The notes under the pieces: model-generated
The model's database searches: none
Told to the model about the DNA's origin: nothing
The model's input: the letters and a program-made list of their open reading frames with translations, nothing else
NCBI RefSeq assembly: GCF_002727185.1
Contig: NZ_NIZW01000028.1
Span: 1-64,000 of the forward strand
Direction of reading: 5' to 3'
Length of the DNA stretch: 64,000 bases
Origin: Rhodopirellula bahusiensis
GTDB taxonomy: Bacteria > Planctomycetota > Planctomycetia > Pirellulales > Pirellulaceae
Position numbers and translations under genes: made by a program
Shown: positions 9,115-17,436 of the stretch, one piece after another
How the letters are laid out: each line of letters starts with the position of its first letter
Numbering within the stretch: position 1 is the stretch's first letter

Positions 9115-9204
9115 TCATAACCCGCAGCGTCAGCAAGGCACTCGCTTCAGCGGTGAGGCCAACGTGCTTGTTTGGGATGTCCTTGCTAACGCTGCGGGTT
9201 GTGA
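9115..9204. repeat. inverted repeat with AACCCGCAGCG arms
   Basis: Two 24-base arms in opposite orientation (9115-9138 and 9181-9204) share the core AACCCGCAGCG(T)NAGCAAGG and differ at two positions. The 42 bases between them have no recognised content. A third, single arm occurs at 17387-17410 in another intergenic gap, so this is a dispersed family. The pair lies after the radical SAM gene stop and could fold as a long hairpin in the transcript; there is no T-run after it. Confidence 0.7.
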
Positions 9205-9250
9205 TTTTGCTTTGTCTCTTTCTTCCAATCTTTCCCAACAAGACTAGCGC

Positions 9251-9874
9251 ATGAGCATTCGAGTTCTTTGTTTCAGTGACCTGCATCGTGACCAAGAAGC
9301 TGCGAAGCGATTGGTGGGACTCGCCGACCAAGCGGACTTGGTTCTCGGTGCAGGCGACTTCGCCAATCGGCACGAAGGTTTGGCTGACACGCTGGATGTT
9401 CTGCAATCGATCACCAAGCCCACTGTGCTGGTTCCCGGCAACGGTGAGACAGTGGAAGAGTTGCGAGATGCGACTGTGGAATGGCAGGCCGCGATTGTCT
9501 TGCACGGAGAAGGATGCGAGATCGAACTTCACGGAAGCTCCGTCCCGGTTTGGGGCGTTGGCGGCGGGATCCCGGTGACTCCGTTTGGCGATTGGAGTTA
9601 TGACTTCGACGAAGAGCAGGCGACCGAAATGCTGGCGGGATGTCCTGAGGGAGCGATCCTGATCACGCACTCACCCGCGTTGGACACGGTCGATCACGAC
9701 AGCGCCGGCAAGATTCGCGGCAGTCAAAGCATTCGCGAAACGATCCTGGCGAAGAAGCCCCGGTTCGCGGTTTGCGGGCACATCCATAGCGATTGGGAAC
9801 GCCAAGTGACATTGGGCTCAACACCGGTTTTGAATGCCGGGCCGCGTGGCGTTTTTGTGGATGTCCCAGAGTAG
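9251..9874 (+). CDS. calcineurin-like metallophosphoesterase
   Basis: A 207-residue cytoplasmic phosphoesterase with the family's metal-binding signature in order: D10-L-H12 (SDLH), GAGD with D36, GNG with N64, THSP (a histidine motif at about 147) and GHIH near 176. The third box reads GNGE where GNHE/GNHD is usual, so the histidine that normally assists catalysis is replaced by glycine, as in the subgroup of small YfcE/MJ0936-like and Rv0805-unlike proteins that show this change. Substrates in this family range from phosphodiesters to nucleotides and cannot be read from the sequence. It follows the radical SAM gene by 176 bases on the same strand and is followed by two hairpins. Confidence 0.86.
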   Translation: MSIRVLCFSDLHRDQEAAKRLVGLADQADLVLGAGDFANRHEGLADTLDVLQSITKPTVLVPGNGETVEELRDATVEWQAAIVLHGEGCEIELHGSSVPVWGVGGGIPVTPFGDWSYDFDEEQATEMLAGCPEGAILITHSPALDTVDHDSAGKIRGSQSIRETILAKKPRFAVCGHIHSDWERQVTLGSTPVLNAGPRGVFVDVPE

Positions 9875-9893
9875 AACGTTTGTCTCAAACGTT
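9875..9893 (+). repeat. perfect 8-bp hairpin right after a stop codon
   Basis: AACGTTTG, a 3-base loop (TCT), then CAAACGTT, starting at the base following the TAG stop of the metallophosphoesterase. No T-run follows, so it is a weak terminator candidate or an mRNA-end stabiliser. The AACGTTTG motif may also be a dispersed intergenic element. Confidence 0.5.
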
Positions 9894-9988
9894 TGCGTGG
9901 GCGGGTGGTGTTGCCGAGACACGCTGCGCGAACGTGTTTCAGCTTGGCTTGGAGATGACGTTGCCAGGCGATCCAGAGTTGCCTGACG

Positions 9989-10019
9989 GAACAGTTGGGG
10001 GCAACTGTTCTGCTCTTTT
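9989..10019 (+). terminator. intrinsic terminator candidate
   Basis: A perfect 9-bp stem (GAACAGTTG / CAACTGTTC) with a 4-base GGGG loop is followed on the plus strand by TGCTCTTTT. This fits a rho-independent terminator for the plus-strand transcript that ends with the phosphoesterase gene at 9874, and it sits just before the convergent DUF1501 gene. The T-run is short, so strength is uncertain. Confidence 0.55.
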
Positions 10020-10056
10020 GGCTCAACGCCATCCTTCCCCGAGTAGCGAATTTTTT

Positions 10057-11514
10057 CTAGGTCGGTTTCACGATCTTCGTGTACGCGCGGCCTTCGTTTT
10101 GGTCGATGCGTTCGGGGCGGCCCTTGTGCAAGTAAATCAGCTTTCGATGATCGATGCCCATCAAGTGCAAGATCGTGGAGTGGATGTCGTGCACATGCAA
10201 GCGATCTTCCACGGCGTGCAGGCCGAGATTGTCGGTGGTGCCGTAGGCTTGGCCGCCTTGCACGCCGCCGCCGGCCATCCACATCGAAAAACCAGTCGGG
10301 TTGTGGTCGCGGCCGTCACCTTTTTCGCTCATCGGCGTCCGTCCAAATTCGCCGCCCCAAACGATCAACGTTTGGTCGAGCAGTCCGCGTTGCTTGAGGT
10401 CTTGGATCAATCCCGCGACGGGCAAGTCCATTCCTCGGCACATGCGTGTGTGATTGGATTCAATTTTGGAGTGAGCGTCCCACTTGCTGCCCGCACCGTG
10501 ATAGCACTGTACGAACCGGACACCACGTTCGACCAAGCGACGAGCCATCAAAAGTTGCCGCCCGTAGTCGGCGGTTTCCTTTTGGTCGAGCCCGTACAGG
10601 GATCTGGTTTGCTCGGTCTCTTGGGACAAATCGACTGCATCGGGAGCGTGCGATTGCATTTGGTAGGCGAGTTCGAAGCTGCGAATCCGCGCCTCCAATT
10701 CGCTGTTGTCGGAACGTTCGGCAGCGTGGGCCTGATTCAGATCACTCAAGAAGTCGAGTGCCGCTCGTTGTTGCGAACCCGCGACATGTTTGGGGCGGTC
10801 CAGGTTGGTGAACGGTGACCCGGTGCGCTGCATCGTGGTGCCCTGATAGATCGCGGGCATGAAGCCTGCACCCCAGTTGCGGGCCCCGTTGATGACTCGG
10901 CCTTTGCCTTCTTGCATGACAACGAACGCGGGCAGGTTTTCGTTCTCGGTGCCCATGCCATAGGTCACCCAACTGCCCAGCGAAGGACGCCCAGCGAATT
11001 GGCTGCCCGTGTTCATTTGGCAGATGCCGCCGGAGTGATTGATGCCGTTGGTCCAGCAAGAACGAATGACGGCCAACTCGTCCGCCATCTTCGCGGTGTG
11101 CGGCAACCAATCCGAAATCCAAAGTCCGCCTTCGCCGTGTTGGGCCCACTTTCGCTGGGTCGGCATGATCGGTGAATCGAATTCACCCATGGCAGTCAGC
11201 ACGCGACCGAAGCTCTCTGGGATTGGCTTGCCCGCCAACTTGTCGAGATCAGGTTTCGGATCAAACGTGTCCAGGTGGCTAGGGCCGCCATCCATGAACA
11301 GAAAGATCACGCTTTTAGCTTTGGCTGGATGATGAACCAGCTTCGATGCCAGCGGCGAGGGAGCCTCCGACGATGGGCCTGCCGATGCGGTGTCTTGCAG
11401 CAGGCCTGCCAATGCCAGTGAACCAAAGCCGCCACCACATTGCAGCAGCATTTCTCTGCGCGACGAAAGTCGTGGTGAGAAGCCGTTGGTTGAGGCGGAT
11501 GTTTCAATCGACAT
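10057..11514 (-). CDS. DUF1501 protein (sulfatase-fold, Tat-exported)
   Basis: A 485-residue DUF1501 protein. The N-terminus carries a twin-arginine type signal (R19-R20 followed by EMLLQCGGGFGSLALAGLL), so it is expected to be exported folded. The body has the alkaline-phosphatase-like fold signatures usual in this family: FLFMDGGPSHLDTFDPKPDL near 95-115, GEFGRTPMSEKGDGRDHNP near 395-415 and a C-terminal HLMGIDHRKLIYLHKG. Its biochemical role is not established. The gene overlaps the 3' end of the upstream cytochrome/DUF1549 gene by 11 bases, so the two are co-translated, which is the near-universal planctomycete arrangement for these families. Confidence 0.92.
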   Translation of the reverse strand: MSIETSASTNGFSPRLSSRREMLLQCGGGFGSLALAGLLQDTASAGPSSEAPSPLASKLVHHPAKAKSVIFLFMDGGPSHLDTFDPKPDLDKLAGKPIPESFGRVLTAMGEFDSPIMPTQRKWAQHGEGGLWISDWLPHTAKMADELAVIRSCWTNGINHSGGICQMNTGSQFAGRPSLGSWVTYGMGTENENLPAFVVMQEGKGRVINGARNWGAGFMPAIYQGTTMQRTGSPFTNLDRPKHVAGSQQRAALDFLSDLNQAHAAERSDNSELEARIRSFELAYQMQSHAPDAVDLSQETEQTRSLYGLDQKETADYGRQLLMARRLVERGVRFVQCYHGAGSKWDAHSKIESNHTRMCRGMDLPVAGLIQDLKQRGLLDQTLIVWGGEFGRTPMSEKGDGRDHNPTGFSMWMAGGGVQGGQAYGTTDNLGLHAVEDRLHVHDIHSTILHLMGIDHRKLIYLHKGRPERIDQNEGRAYTKIVKPT

Positions 11515-13924
11515 AAATCATCTCGCTGGAACAAAGGTAGGCGTGCAGGAGAGCGGTCTTCGCTTCTTGATCGTTCGCATCATCAGATTCGGATGGATAG
11601 GCTGAGATGAAGCCGGCGGCTCGTTCACGGTCCCACTCATTCGCGGGACGGTGGAACAATCGAGGGTGGATTTCGTTGACCATTTCGTCGATCGATTCGC
11701 CAGCGAATTCTTCGGCCAAGCGTTTGGCTCGGTCGTGCAGCCAGCTGTTGTTCATTAGCAACAACGCTTGCGGAGAAGTCGTCGTTCGGTGGCGTTTGCC
11801 TTGGCTGCGGACTCGGTCGGGGAAGTCGAACGCAGCGAGCAACGGATCGAGTTTGTTTCGTTTGATTTTCTTGTAGATGGCTCGCTTGTCCGTCGCCATT
11901 TCTCCGCTGGCGACCAACATCGCATCGTGAATTTCTTCGCCCGACAATCGCCTTGGATTCATTCGCCACAGCCAAACGTTTTGTGGATCGATTTCCGAAA
12001 TATGGTCGTCCATCGGGCGCGTCGATGATTGTCGGTAGGTGGCGGACATCAGGATCCGTCGATGCAGCTTTTTGAGGCTCCAACCGTCTTCGATGAACCG
12101 AGTCGCCAACCAATCGAGCAAGTCGGGATGCGACGGTGGCGTGCCGAGCCGACCGAAGTCGCTGGCCGTTTCCGTCAATCCGCGACCAAAGTGTTGCTGC
12201 CAGACTCGGTTCACGATCACGCGAGCAGTCAGTGGGTTGGCGGGATCGGTGATCCATTTGGCCAGCGTCGATCGACGGCCGGTTGATTGCAGGACCTCGG
12301 GTATCTCCATGATTTGAGCTGGTTCCGGATCCAGAATCGTTGGGTATCCCGGATCGATCGGCGATGTGTCTTGATCGGGGATGAGCGTTGGAGGTGAATT
12401 TGGGCCTACGTCGCCGGCGACGAATGGGAGCTTGGGAAGCGGCTTGGGTTTCAGGTGATTGAACTGAGCGAGTTGCTTGCGCAGATACTTGCGTTCCGTT
12501 TCCGCTTCGCCGTCCAGGTACTCGGGCAGTTTGTCCGGATGAAGGTCGAATTGGTTGGAGGCCAGCGACGCGATTTGATGTTCGTATTCGGATCGGTCGC
12601 ATTGCCGGCAAGCAATCATGGATTGGATTTCTTGCGTGAACTTGTCGACGCCTTCACGGGTCGCGTGAGCGAGCAAGGCCGGGGTTTCAATTTCGTGGAG
12701 TCGGTCGCGGATCGATTCGGTAGCCGATTCCCACTTGGCAAGTTGCTCTTGATACTTCGTGCGAGCGTCAATGTCAGCGACGGGGAAGTCTTCGCGAGGC
12801 AGCAGCGGAGTGAAGAACGCCTTCAGAGCAAAGAAGTCACGTTGCAACAAAGGATCGAATTTGTGGTCGTGACATCGAGCACACTTCAGACCTTGAGCCA
12901 AGAAAACATCGGCGGTGGTCTCTGTGATGTCGCTGATGATTTCTTGCCATTGACCTTCGACGTCACGCTGGTTCCATTCGTAGATCCAATGCCGCAGATA
13001 CATCGTTCCGATCAAAGCATCGCGATTGCCGGGATCGATTTCGTCGCCGGCGAGCTGCTCGCAAACAAAACGATCGTACGGTTTGTCGTCGTTGAACGAT
13101 CGGATGACGTAGTCACGAAAGAGGTGCGCGTGCGGCCTCGCGTGGTCGGCGTTGTAACCATCCGAGTCCGCATAGCGAACCAAGTCCAACCAATAGCGAG
13201 CTTGATGTTCACCATAGGCGGGGCTGCTAAGCAGTTCGTCGAGTTGTGCCTCGTACCAGTCGTCCGGTGTGGCGGCGTCGTGTTGGTTGCTGGTTGGAGG
13301 CGGACAAGTTGGTGGCAGCCCGGTCAGTGCGAAATGCAAGCGTCGGGTTAACTGCGAAGGGAAGGCTTCATCCGCGGGACGCAAGTTCTTTTGCTTCAAA
13401 CGATCGAGAACAAATCGGTCGATCTCATTTCGGCACCAGTTGTCATCATCAACGTCGGGGACGGCTGGATCAGCGATCGGTTGGTAACACCACCAGTCTC
13501 GGTCATCCTCGGTGATGATCGGCATCGGGGTGAGAACAAGATCTTCCGGCCATGGTGCTCCGGCGGTGATCCAGCTGGCAAAGCCGTCGACGACTGGAGC
13601 ATCCAATTGGCCAGCGGGAGGCATTTCAAACGACTCAAACCGCAACGCTTCCAGAATCAAACTGTCGTCCGCGTTGCCAGGAACGATCGCGGGGCCGGAG
13701 TCACCGCCTTCCAGTAGCGCGCCCAGCGATGTCAGTTTCAGGCCGCCCTCTTGTTCGGTTTCGCCGTGGCATTGGATGCAGTGTTTGATCAGCGTCGGAC
13801 GAACGTGGATTTCGAACAGATCGCGAGACGCAGGTGACGAAGCGTTTGCGACTGCCGTTCCCAGAACGATCCCTGCACATCCGAATAGGAATGAAAGCCG
13901 ATGCAGGAGAGAGGTGGGGATCAC
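11504..13924 (-). CDS. planctomycete cytochrome/DUF1549/DUF1553 protein
   Basis: About 806 residues from a GTG start. Order: signal peptide (LLHRLSFLFGCAGIVLGTAVANA), a planctomycete cytochrome C domain (PSCyt1) with haem motif C49-I-Q-C52-H53, DUF1549 (from about 150: NEIDRFVLDRLKQKNLRPADE, then LTRRLHFALTGLPPT), and DUF1553 near the C-terminus (STLAKWITDPANPLTARVIVNRVW, then LLDWLATRFIEDGWSLKKLHRRIL). I chose the GTG at 13922-13924 because a classical signal peptide follows at once and GAGG lies about 9 bases upstream; the frame is open to 14149, but that extra N-terminus is Arg/Lys-rich and would hide the signal. It is the partner of the DUF1501 gene. The pair is usually thought to form an exported, possibly redox-linked assembly; its function is undetermined. 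Confidence 0.88.
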   Translation of the reverse strand: MIPTSLLHRLSFLFGCAGIVLGTAVANASSPASRDLFEIHVRPTLIKHCIQCHGETEQEGGLKLTSLGALLEGGDSGPAIVPGNADDSLILEALRFESFEMPPAGQLDAPVVDGFASWITAGAPWPEDLVLTPMPIITEDDRDWWCYQPIADPAVPDVDDDNWCRNEIDRFVLDRLKQKNLRPADEAFPSQLTRRLHFALTGLPPTCPPPTSNQHDAATPDDWYEAQLDELLSSPAYGEHQARYWLDLVRYADSDGYNADHARPHAHLFRDYVIRSFNDDKPYDRFVCEQLAGDEIDPGNRDALIGTMYLRHWIYEWNQRDVEGQWQEIISDITETTADVFLAQGLKCARCHDHKFDPLLQRDFFALKAFFTPLLPREDFPVADIDARTKYQEQLAKWESATESIRDRLHEIETPALLAHATREGVDKFTQEIQSMIACRQCDRSEYEHQIASLASNQFDLHPDKLPEYLDGEAETERKYLRKQLAQFNHLKPKPLPKLPFVAGDVGPNSPPTLIPDQDTSPIDPGYPTILDPEPAQIMEIPEVLQSTGRRSTLAKWITDPANPLTARVIVNRVWQQHFGRGLTETASDFGRLGTPPSHPDLLDWLATRFIEDGWSLKKLHRRILMSATYRQSSTRPMDDHISEIDPQNVWLWRMNPRRLSGEEIHDAMLVASGEMATDKRAIYKKIKRNKLDPLLAAFDFPDRVRSQGKRHRTTTSPQALLLMNNSWLHDRAKRLAEEFAGESIDEMVNEIHPRLFHRPANEWDRERAAGFISAYPSESDDANDQEAKTALLHAYLCSSEMIYVD

Positions 13925-14271
13925 TTGCGTTTGCCTCGATGTGTCGCGTCGGGAAGAAACGCTTGCGACGAACGACCTTTTCAGGCATCGCTTGCGAGTC
14001 TTAGCCCGGGTGATGACTTTGTGGTGGGAAGCATGCCGCTTGAACACGGGCCGGGAGAACTCGCGTTTGCCATTGGAACGCTGGCCAACCGCATGCCTGC
14101 GTGTGCGATCCGGCTCCTTAGCAAAAGCTGGGGGGAAACAAATCGACAACGCTCCCCTAGTCTATCGAGTAGTGACCCTCTCATGGGGCGATCGAAGCAA
14201 CTTTTCGGCCTCTTTCTTAAGTAGGAGAAATGTGCGAAACGGAGGGTTAGCGGCCATTTGGCTCGCACGTA
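13925..14271. other. intergenic gap, no gene seen
   Basis: These 347 bases lie upstream of the cytochrome/DUF1501 pair and downstream of the SGNH gene. They probably contain the promoter of the pair, but I see no convincing promoter boxes, hairpin or repeat. If translation of the cytochrome gene began at 14149, most of this gap would be coding. Confidence 0.5.
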
Positions 14272-15234
14272 TTAGCGTGAAAGGAGCGTCTTGATCGCTT
14301 CTTTTTGCTCGGCAACGAGTGCTTCCGACCCGCCGAGAGGTTGCGGCGGGTAGGTTTTTTCTCGCGTGTATCCGATGTGGTTCATCCAGGCTTTCCAGCG
14401 AAGATTGCGGATCGCATCGATCGACGCGAAAACGGGATCCGCTTTGACTTCTGCCAATGTCATGTTTGTTTCGCTGGCTCCGAGTGCGGACGCGATGGTT
14501 TGTGCCATCAACCAGTGCCCGTCTTCATTGGGGTGCACTTTGTCTTTTGAAAACGGTTGGTCACGTTGCTTTCGGGCGGCAAGCATCGCTGTGTGCAGGT
14601 CGATGACTTTGACATTCGTAATGTTCAGTTTCGTTTCCCAGCGAGCGTATTCGCTGAGCACGGATTCGTAGTTGAATGAGTCATCTCTTGGTTGGTAGTC
14701 GTAGATCGGCGGTGTAACCAGATAGATCTTCTTCACGCCGGCCTGTTTGGCTTGAGTGATCATGTTTTGGATGCCGTTCTGGAACGCTGCGAAACGGCTT
14801 TCTTCCAGCGGCTGGTAGATTCCATCGTTCATTCCGTAGCATGCGATCAAAACTTCTGGCTTGAGTTTGGTGAGCAAGCGGTCGAATCGTTCGAACAAAC
14901 ATGGCCGTGGAAATCGGCCTCCCGCGTGTCCGTCTTCACTCAGTCCCGAGACGGTTTCACTCGACAATCCCAGTGGATAGATGTCGAAGGTTCGTTTGGG
15001 GTAACTCTTTTGCAATTGATACGACAGGAACGAAACGTAGTGTCCCGCTTGCGTGATGCTGTCTCCAACGACCGTGATGCGAGAATTGGCCAGCAAATCG
15101 ATGTCAGATTCATCAGCAAAGAGAGGCTTCCATGGGAGGCTGATTAGCAACAGGCAAGCCGCAATTGCGAAACCGAATCGGGCAAGCTTTTTAGGTTGAG
15201 TTGGGTCGATGGTTGCTGGCCGGCGACTGGACAT
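14272..15234 (-). CDS. exported SGNH/GDSL hydrolase
   Basis: A 320-residue protein with a signal peptide (KKLARFGFAIAACLLLISLPWKPLFA). SGNH blocks are complete: nucleophile S59 in VVGDSITQAG, G in the oxyanion loop, N136 in CYGMND, and the catalytic pair D231-x-x-H234 in DKVHPNEDGH. Such enzymes hydrolyse acetyl or other ester groups, often on polysaccharides. Start: the ATG at 15232-15234 immediately precedes the signal peptide; an in-frame extension to 15375 lacks one. It is the last gene of a minus-strand group with the epimerase-like gene 64 bases upstream, so a role in removing esters from a sugar substrate is a reasonable inference. Confidence 0.87.
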   Translation of the reverse strand: MSSRRPATIDPTQPKKLARFGFAIAACLLLISLPWKPLFADESDIDLLANSRITVVGDSITQAGHYVSFLSYQLQKSYPKRTFDIYPLGLSSETVSGLSEDGHAGGRFPRPCLFERFDRLLTKLKPEVLIACYGMNDGIYQPLEESRFAAFQNGIQNMITQAKQAGVKKIYLVTPPIYDYQPRDDSFNYESVLSEYARWETKLNITNVKVIDLHTAMLAARKQRDQPFSKDKVHPNEDGHWLMAQTIASALGASETNMTLAEVKADPVFASIDAIRNLRWKAWMNHIGYTREKTYPPQPLGGSEALVAEQKEAIKTLLSR

Positions 15235-15298
15235 GAGCGGCGTTCTTTCGAGGTGAGACAATGAGTGGATGGAATGCAGGTGGGATGGGACGGTCGAA

Positions 15299-16183
15299 TC
15301 AATTCCAGTGTTGAGAAATCTTGCCGCGTAGGAAGTCGGCGCTGCGACGAAGTTGGTCGATTCCATCCACGCCATCTTCGATGCTGATCCAGGAATCGAA
15401 TCCTTTGGATTTCAATTCTCGAAAGATGGCATCATAATCATTCAGGCCTTTGCCGATTTCACCATGACGGAGTCTTTGAGCGTAACCGACCGAGCCATCT
15501 TCTTCGGCGCGAAGGTCTTGCAGTGTGCCTTCGATCAGGAAGCGATCGCTGGCGTGCATGGTGACGACGCGGTGAGACACGCGGCGAAGCAATTCCAGTG
15601 GGTCGTCGCCGGCTAAGAACGCATTGCTGGGGTCGTAGTTGACGCCGAAGTTCGGATGGTCGATGGCATCCACCAAGTCGCAAAAGACGTCCATGGATTG
15701 CGCGAACTCAGGGTACTCCCAGAAGTCATCTTTGTAGTGGTTCTCGAGGATCAGCGTGATGCCGCGATCGGCAGCGTAGGGAAGGCACTGGGTGATGCAG
15801 TCGGCGGCCAACTCAATGCCCTCTTCATTGGATAGTTCGGGGCGTCGCTGTCCACTGAGCACTCGGCAGTAGCTGCCACCAAGTGTTTCTGTCATCTCGA
15901 TCCAACGCAATTGTTGTTGGATTTGAGCGTCACGGAAGGCTTGGTCTGGGTGCGTGAAGTCGGGTGAACAACACAGCATGGGGATGACCATCCCGAGGTC
16001 TTCAACCTGCTGGCGAAGCGAGGGCCAGTTGCTTTGGTCGTCCAGTTCTAGAAAGCCGGCGTAGAACTCCAGGCCTTGAACATCCAGCGTCGAGGCAAGT
16101 TCAAACCACTCGGCCAGCTTCATCGAACCGTCTTTGCACAACGCGGTCATGTAGGCTTTGGGAAACGCGGCCAGTTGGGGCAT
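15299..16183 (-). CDS. sugar phosphate isomerase/epimerase (TIM barrel)
   Basis: A 294-residue AP-endonuclease-2/xylose-isomerase-like barrel. The metal-ligand pattern of the family is visible: E147 in LILENHY, D184 in GVNYDPSNA, H210 in VTMHASD and the late glutamate in SIEDGVDG. There is no signal peptide, so it acts in the cytoplasm on a small sugar or inositol derivative; the exact substrate is not readable. Start: the ATG at 16181-16183 (MPQLAAFPKAYM), since the upstream extension to 16600 runs through a perfect intergenic hairpin. Beside an HPS/KGPDC-like gene and a dehydrogenase, it recalls the UlaD/UlaE pairing of L-ascorbate-type catabolism, but this is only an analogy. Confidence 0.82.
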   Translation of the reverse strand: MPQLAAFPKAYMTALCKDGSMKLAEWFELASTLDVQGLEFYAGFLELDDQSNWPSLRQQVEDLGMVIPMLCCSPDFTHPDQAFRDAQIQQQLRWIEMTETLGGSYCRVLSGQRRPELSNEEGIELAADCITQCLPYAADRGITLILENHYKDDFWEYPEFAQSMDVFCDLVDAIDHPNFGVNYDPSNAFLAGDDPLELLRRVSHRVVTMHASDRFLIEGTLQDLRAEEDGSVGYAQRLRHGEIGKGLNDYDAIFRELKSKGFDSWISIEDGVDGIDQLRRSADFLRGKISQHWN

Positions 16184-16210
16184 GATTGGACTGCTGTCTG
16201 TTGAAGGAAA

Positions 16211-16263
16211 GTGGCATAGGCTTCCAGCCTGTGAAGCACACACAGGCTGGAAGCCTATGCCAC
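16211..16263. repeat. perfect 23-bp inverted repeat with 7-base loop
   Basis: The arms 16211-16233 and 16241-16263 are exact reverse complements (they begin GTGGCATAGGCTTCCAGC), with AAGCACA between them. It lies between the dehydrogenase stop (16270) and the epimerase start (16183), with no T-run on either strand, so it looks like a palindromic repeat or an mRNA-processing hairpin rather than a standard terminator. Confidence 0.75.
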
Positions 16264-16269
16264 CTGGGA

Positions 16270-17298
16270 TCAGATGGGTTGGAGCACCGATTTGACGACT
16301 TCGCCGCGGTGCATTTTTTCGAAAGCGGTCTGCCACTGATCGATCGGCCAGATGCCTCCGATGATCGGTGCGACGTTCAGTTGTCCGCTTGTGAGCAAAG
16401 CCAAGACGCGTTCCCAAATCGGCCAGTTGTGGCTGAAGCTTCCTTGCAAAGTCACATTCTTTTGAACCAGTGGATCCAGGTTGTAGCCGAGCGGTTGTGG
16501 TCCCCAGCCGACTTTGCTGATCCATCCCGCGGGACGCACAACTTGCATGGCGATTTCCAGCGTGATGCTGGAGCCGGCGGCATCTATCACGCCGTCGCAT
16601 CCCATCCCATCACGCTCGTTGGCCCAGTTGGTGGGATCACCGATGATGCCTTGGCAGCCGTAGTGTTCTTCCGCGATGTTCAATCGATGTCGGTCGGATT
16701 CCAGTCCAACCAGAGCCACCTCGGCACCGCAAAGACGGGCCATGGCGGCGCATAGGATGCCGATGGTTCCGGGACCCATCACGATGACTCGATCGCCCGG
16801 TTCAATGCGTGCGTTGCGAACGACTGCGTTGTAGGCGACGCAGCATGGTTCGGTCAGGCAAGCGTGTTCAAACGCGAGCGACTTGGGCACCTTGTGCAAA
16901 ATTCGCGAGGGAACGCGAACATAGCGAGTCATTGCCCCGTCAACGCCGTAGCCAAACCCTTTGCGTGTGGGGTCCAAGTTGTAGAGGCCACGCCGCGTCA
17001 TGGGGTTGTTGGAATCGATGATCGCGGCCGTTTCGCTGACCACGCGGTCACCCTCGTTCCAGCCCTCCACGTCATTTCCCGTTTCCACGACGTGTCCGCC
17101 AAATTCATGGCCCAGAACCACGGGGTAGTTCACCGGCCAAGAATGATGTGCGGTCCATTGATGAAGATCGCTGCCGCAGACGCCGACGTGGGAGACTTCC
17201 AGCAGGACATCTTGCGAGCCGATCTCAGGCCGATCGATTTCGCGAATTTCGACGGATTTCGGTTCCGGAGCGTAGTTCACCACCGCGGCGGATTGCAT
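16270..17298 (-). CDS. zinc-type medium-chain dehydrogenase lacking the structural-zinc cysteines
   Basis: A 342-residue MDR dehydrogenase. Catalytic-zinc ligands are visible as C41 (GVCGSDLHQW), H64-E65 (GHEFGG) and the later glutamate in LTEPC; the Rossmann motif reads GPGTIG near 180. It resembles sorbitol/threonine-dehydrogenase-like sugar dehydrogenases. In this family the lobe around residues 90-115 normally holds four cysteines for a structural zinc; here the segment SETAAIIDSNNPMTRRG...NLDPTRKGFGYG has none, so that zinc is probably absent. Start: the ATG at 17296-17298 (MQSAAVVNYAPEPK). It is the second gene of the minus-strand sugar group and would oxidise a polyol or sugar with NAD(P); the substrate is unknown. 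Confidence 0.86.
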   Translation of the reverse strand: MQSAAVVNYAPEPKSVEIREIDRPEIGSQDVLLEVSHVGVCGSDLHQWTAHHSWPVNYPVVLGHEFGGHVVETGNDVEGWNEGDRVVSETAAIIDSNNPMTRRGLYNLDPTRKGFGYGVDGAMTRYVRVPSRILHKVPKSLAFEHACLTEPCCVAYNAVVRNARIEPGDRVIVMGPGTIGILCAAMARLCGAEVALVGLESDRHRLNIAEEHYGCQGIIGDPTNWANERDGMGCDGVIDAAGSSITLEIAMQVVRPAGWISKVGWGPQPLGYNLDPLVQKNVTLQGSFSHNWPIWERVLALLTSGQLNVAPIIGGIWPIDQWQTAFEKMHRGEVVKSVLQPI

Positions 17299-17386
17299 GG
17301 GGTTGCCTGTTGATTGACGAAGTGAAGAAGATTCGGAACGTCTGATAATTCGAGAGCAATCGCGAGGAGCTCCGGGCAACTCCATC

Positions 17387-17410
17387 CCTTGCTCACGCTG
17401 CGGGTTATGA
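17387..17410. repeat. single arm of the AACCCGCAGCG repeat
   Basis: It reads, on the minus strand, the same sequence as the arm at 9115-9138 except for one position in the core. It lies in the gap between the dehydrogenase (from 17298) and the HPS-like gene (stop 17437). A lone arm argues for a dispersed insertion unit rather than a gene-specific signal. Confidence 0.65.
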
Positions 17411-17436
17411 CAGAGAGCTAGTTGTCGCTGTCGCTG

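Noticed and set aside
12455-13351. A 298-codon open frame on the plus strand
   Set aside because: It is antisense to the DUF1549/DUF1553 gene and its sequence has no recognisable features.
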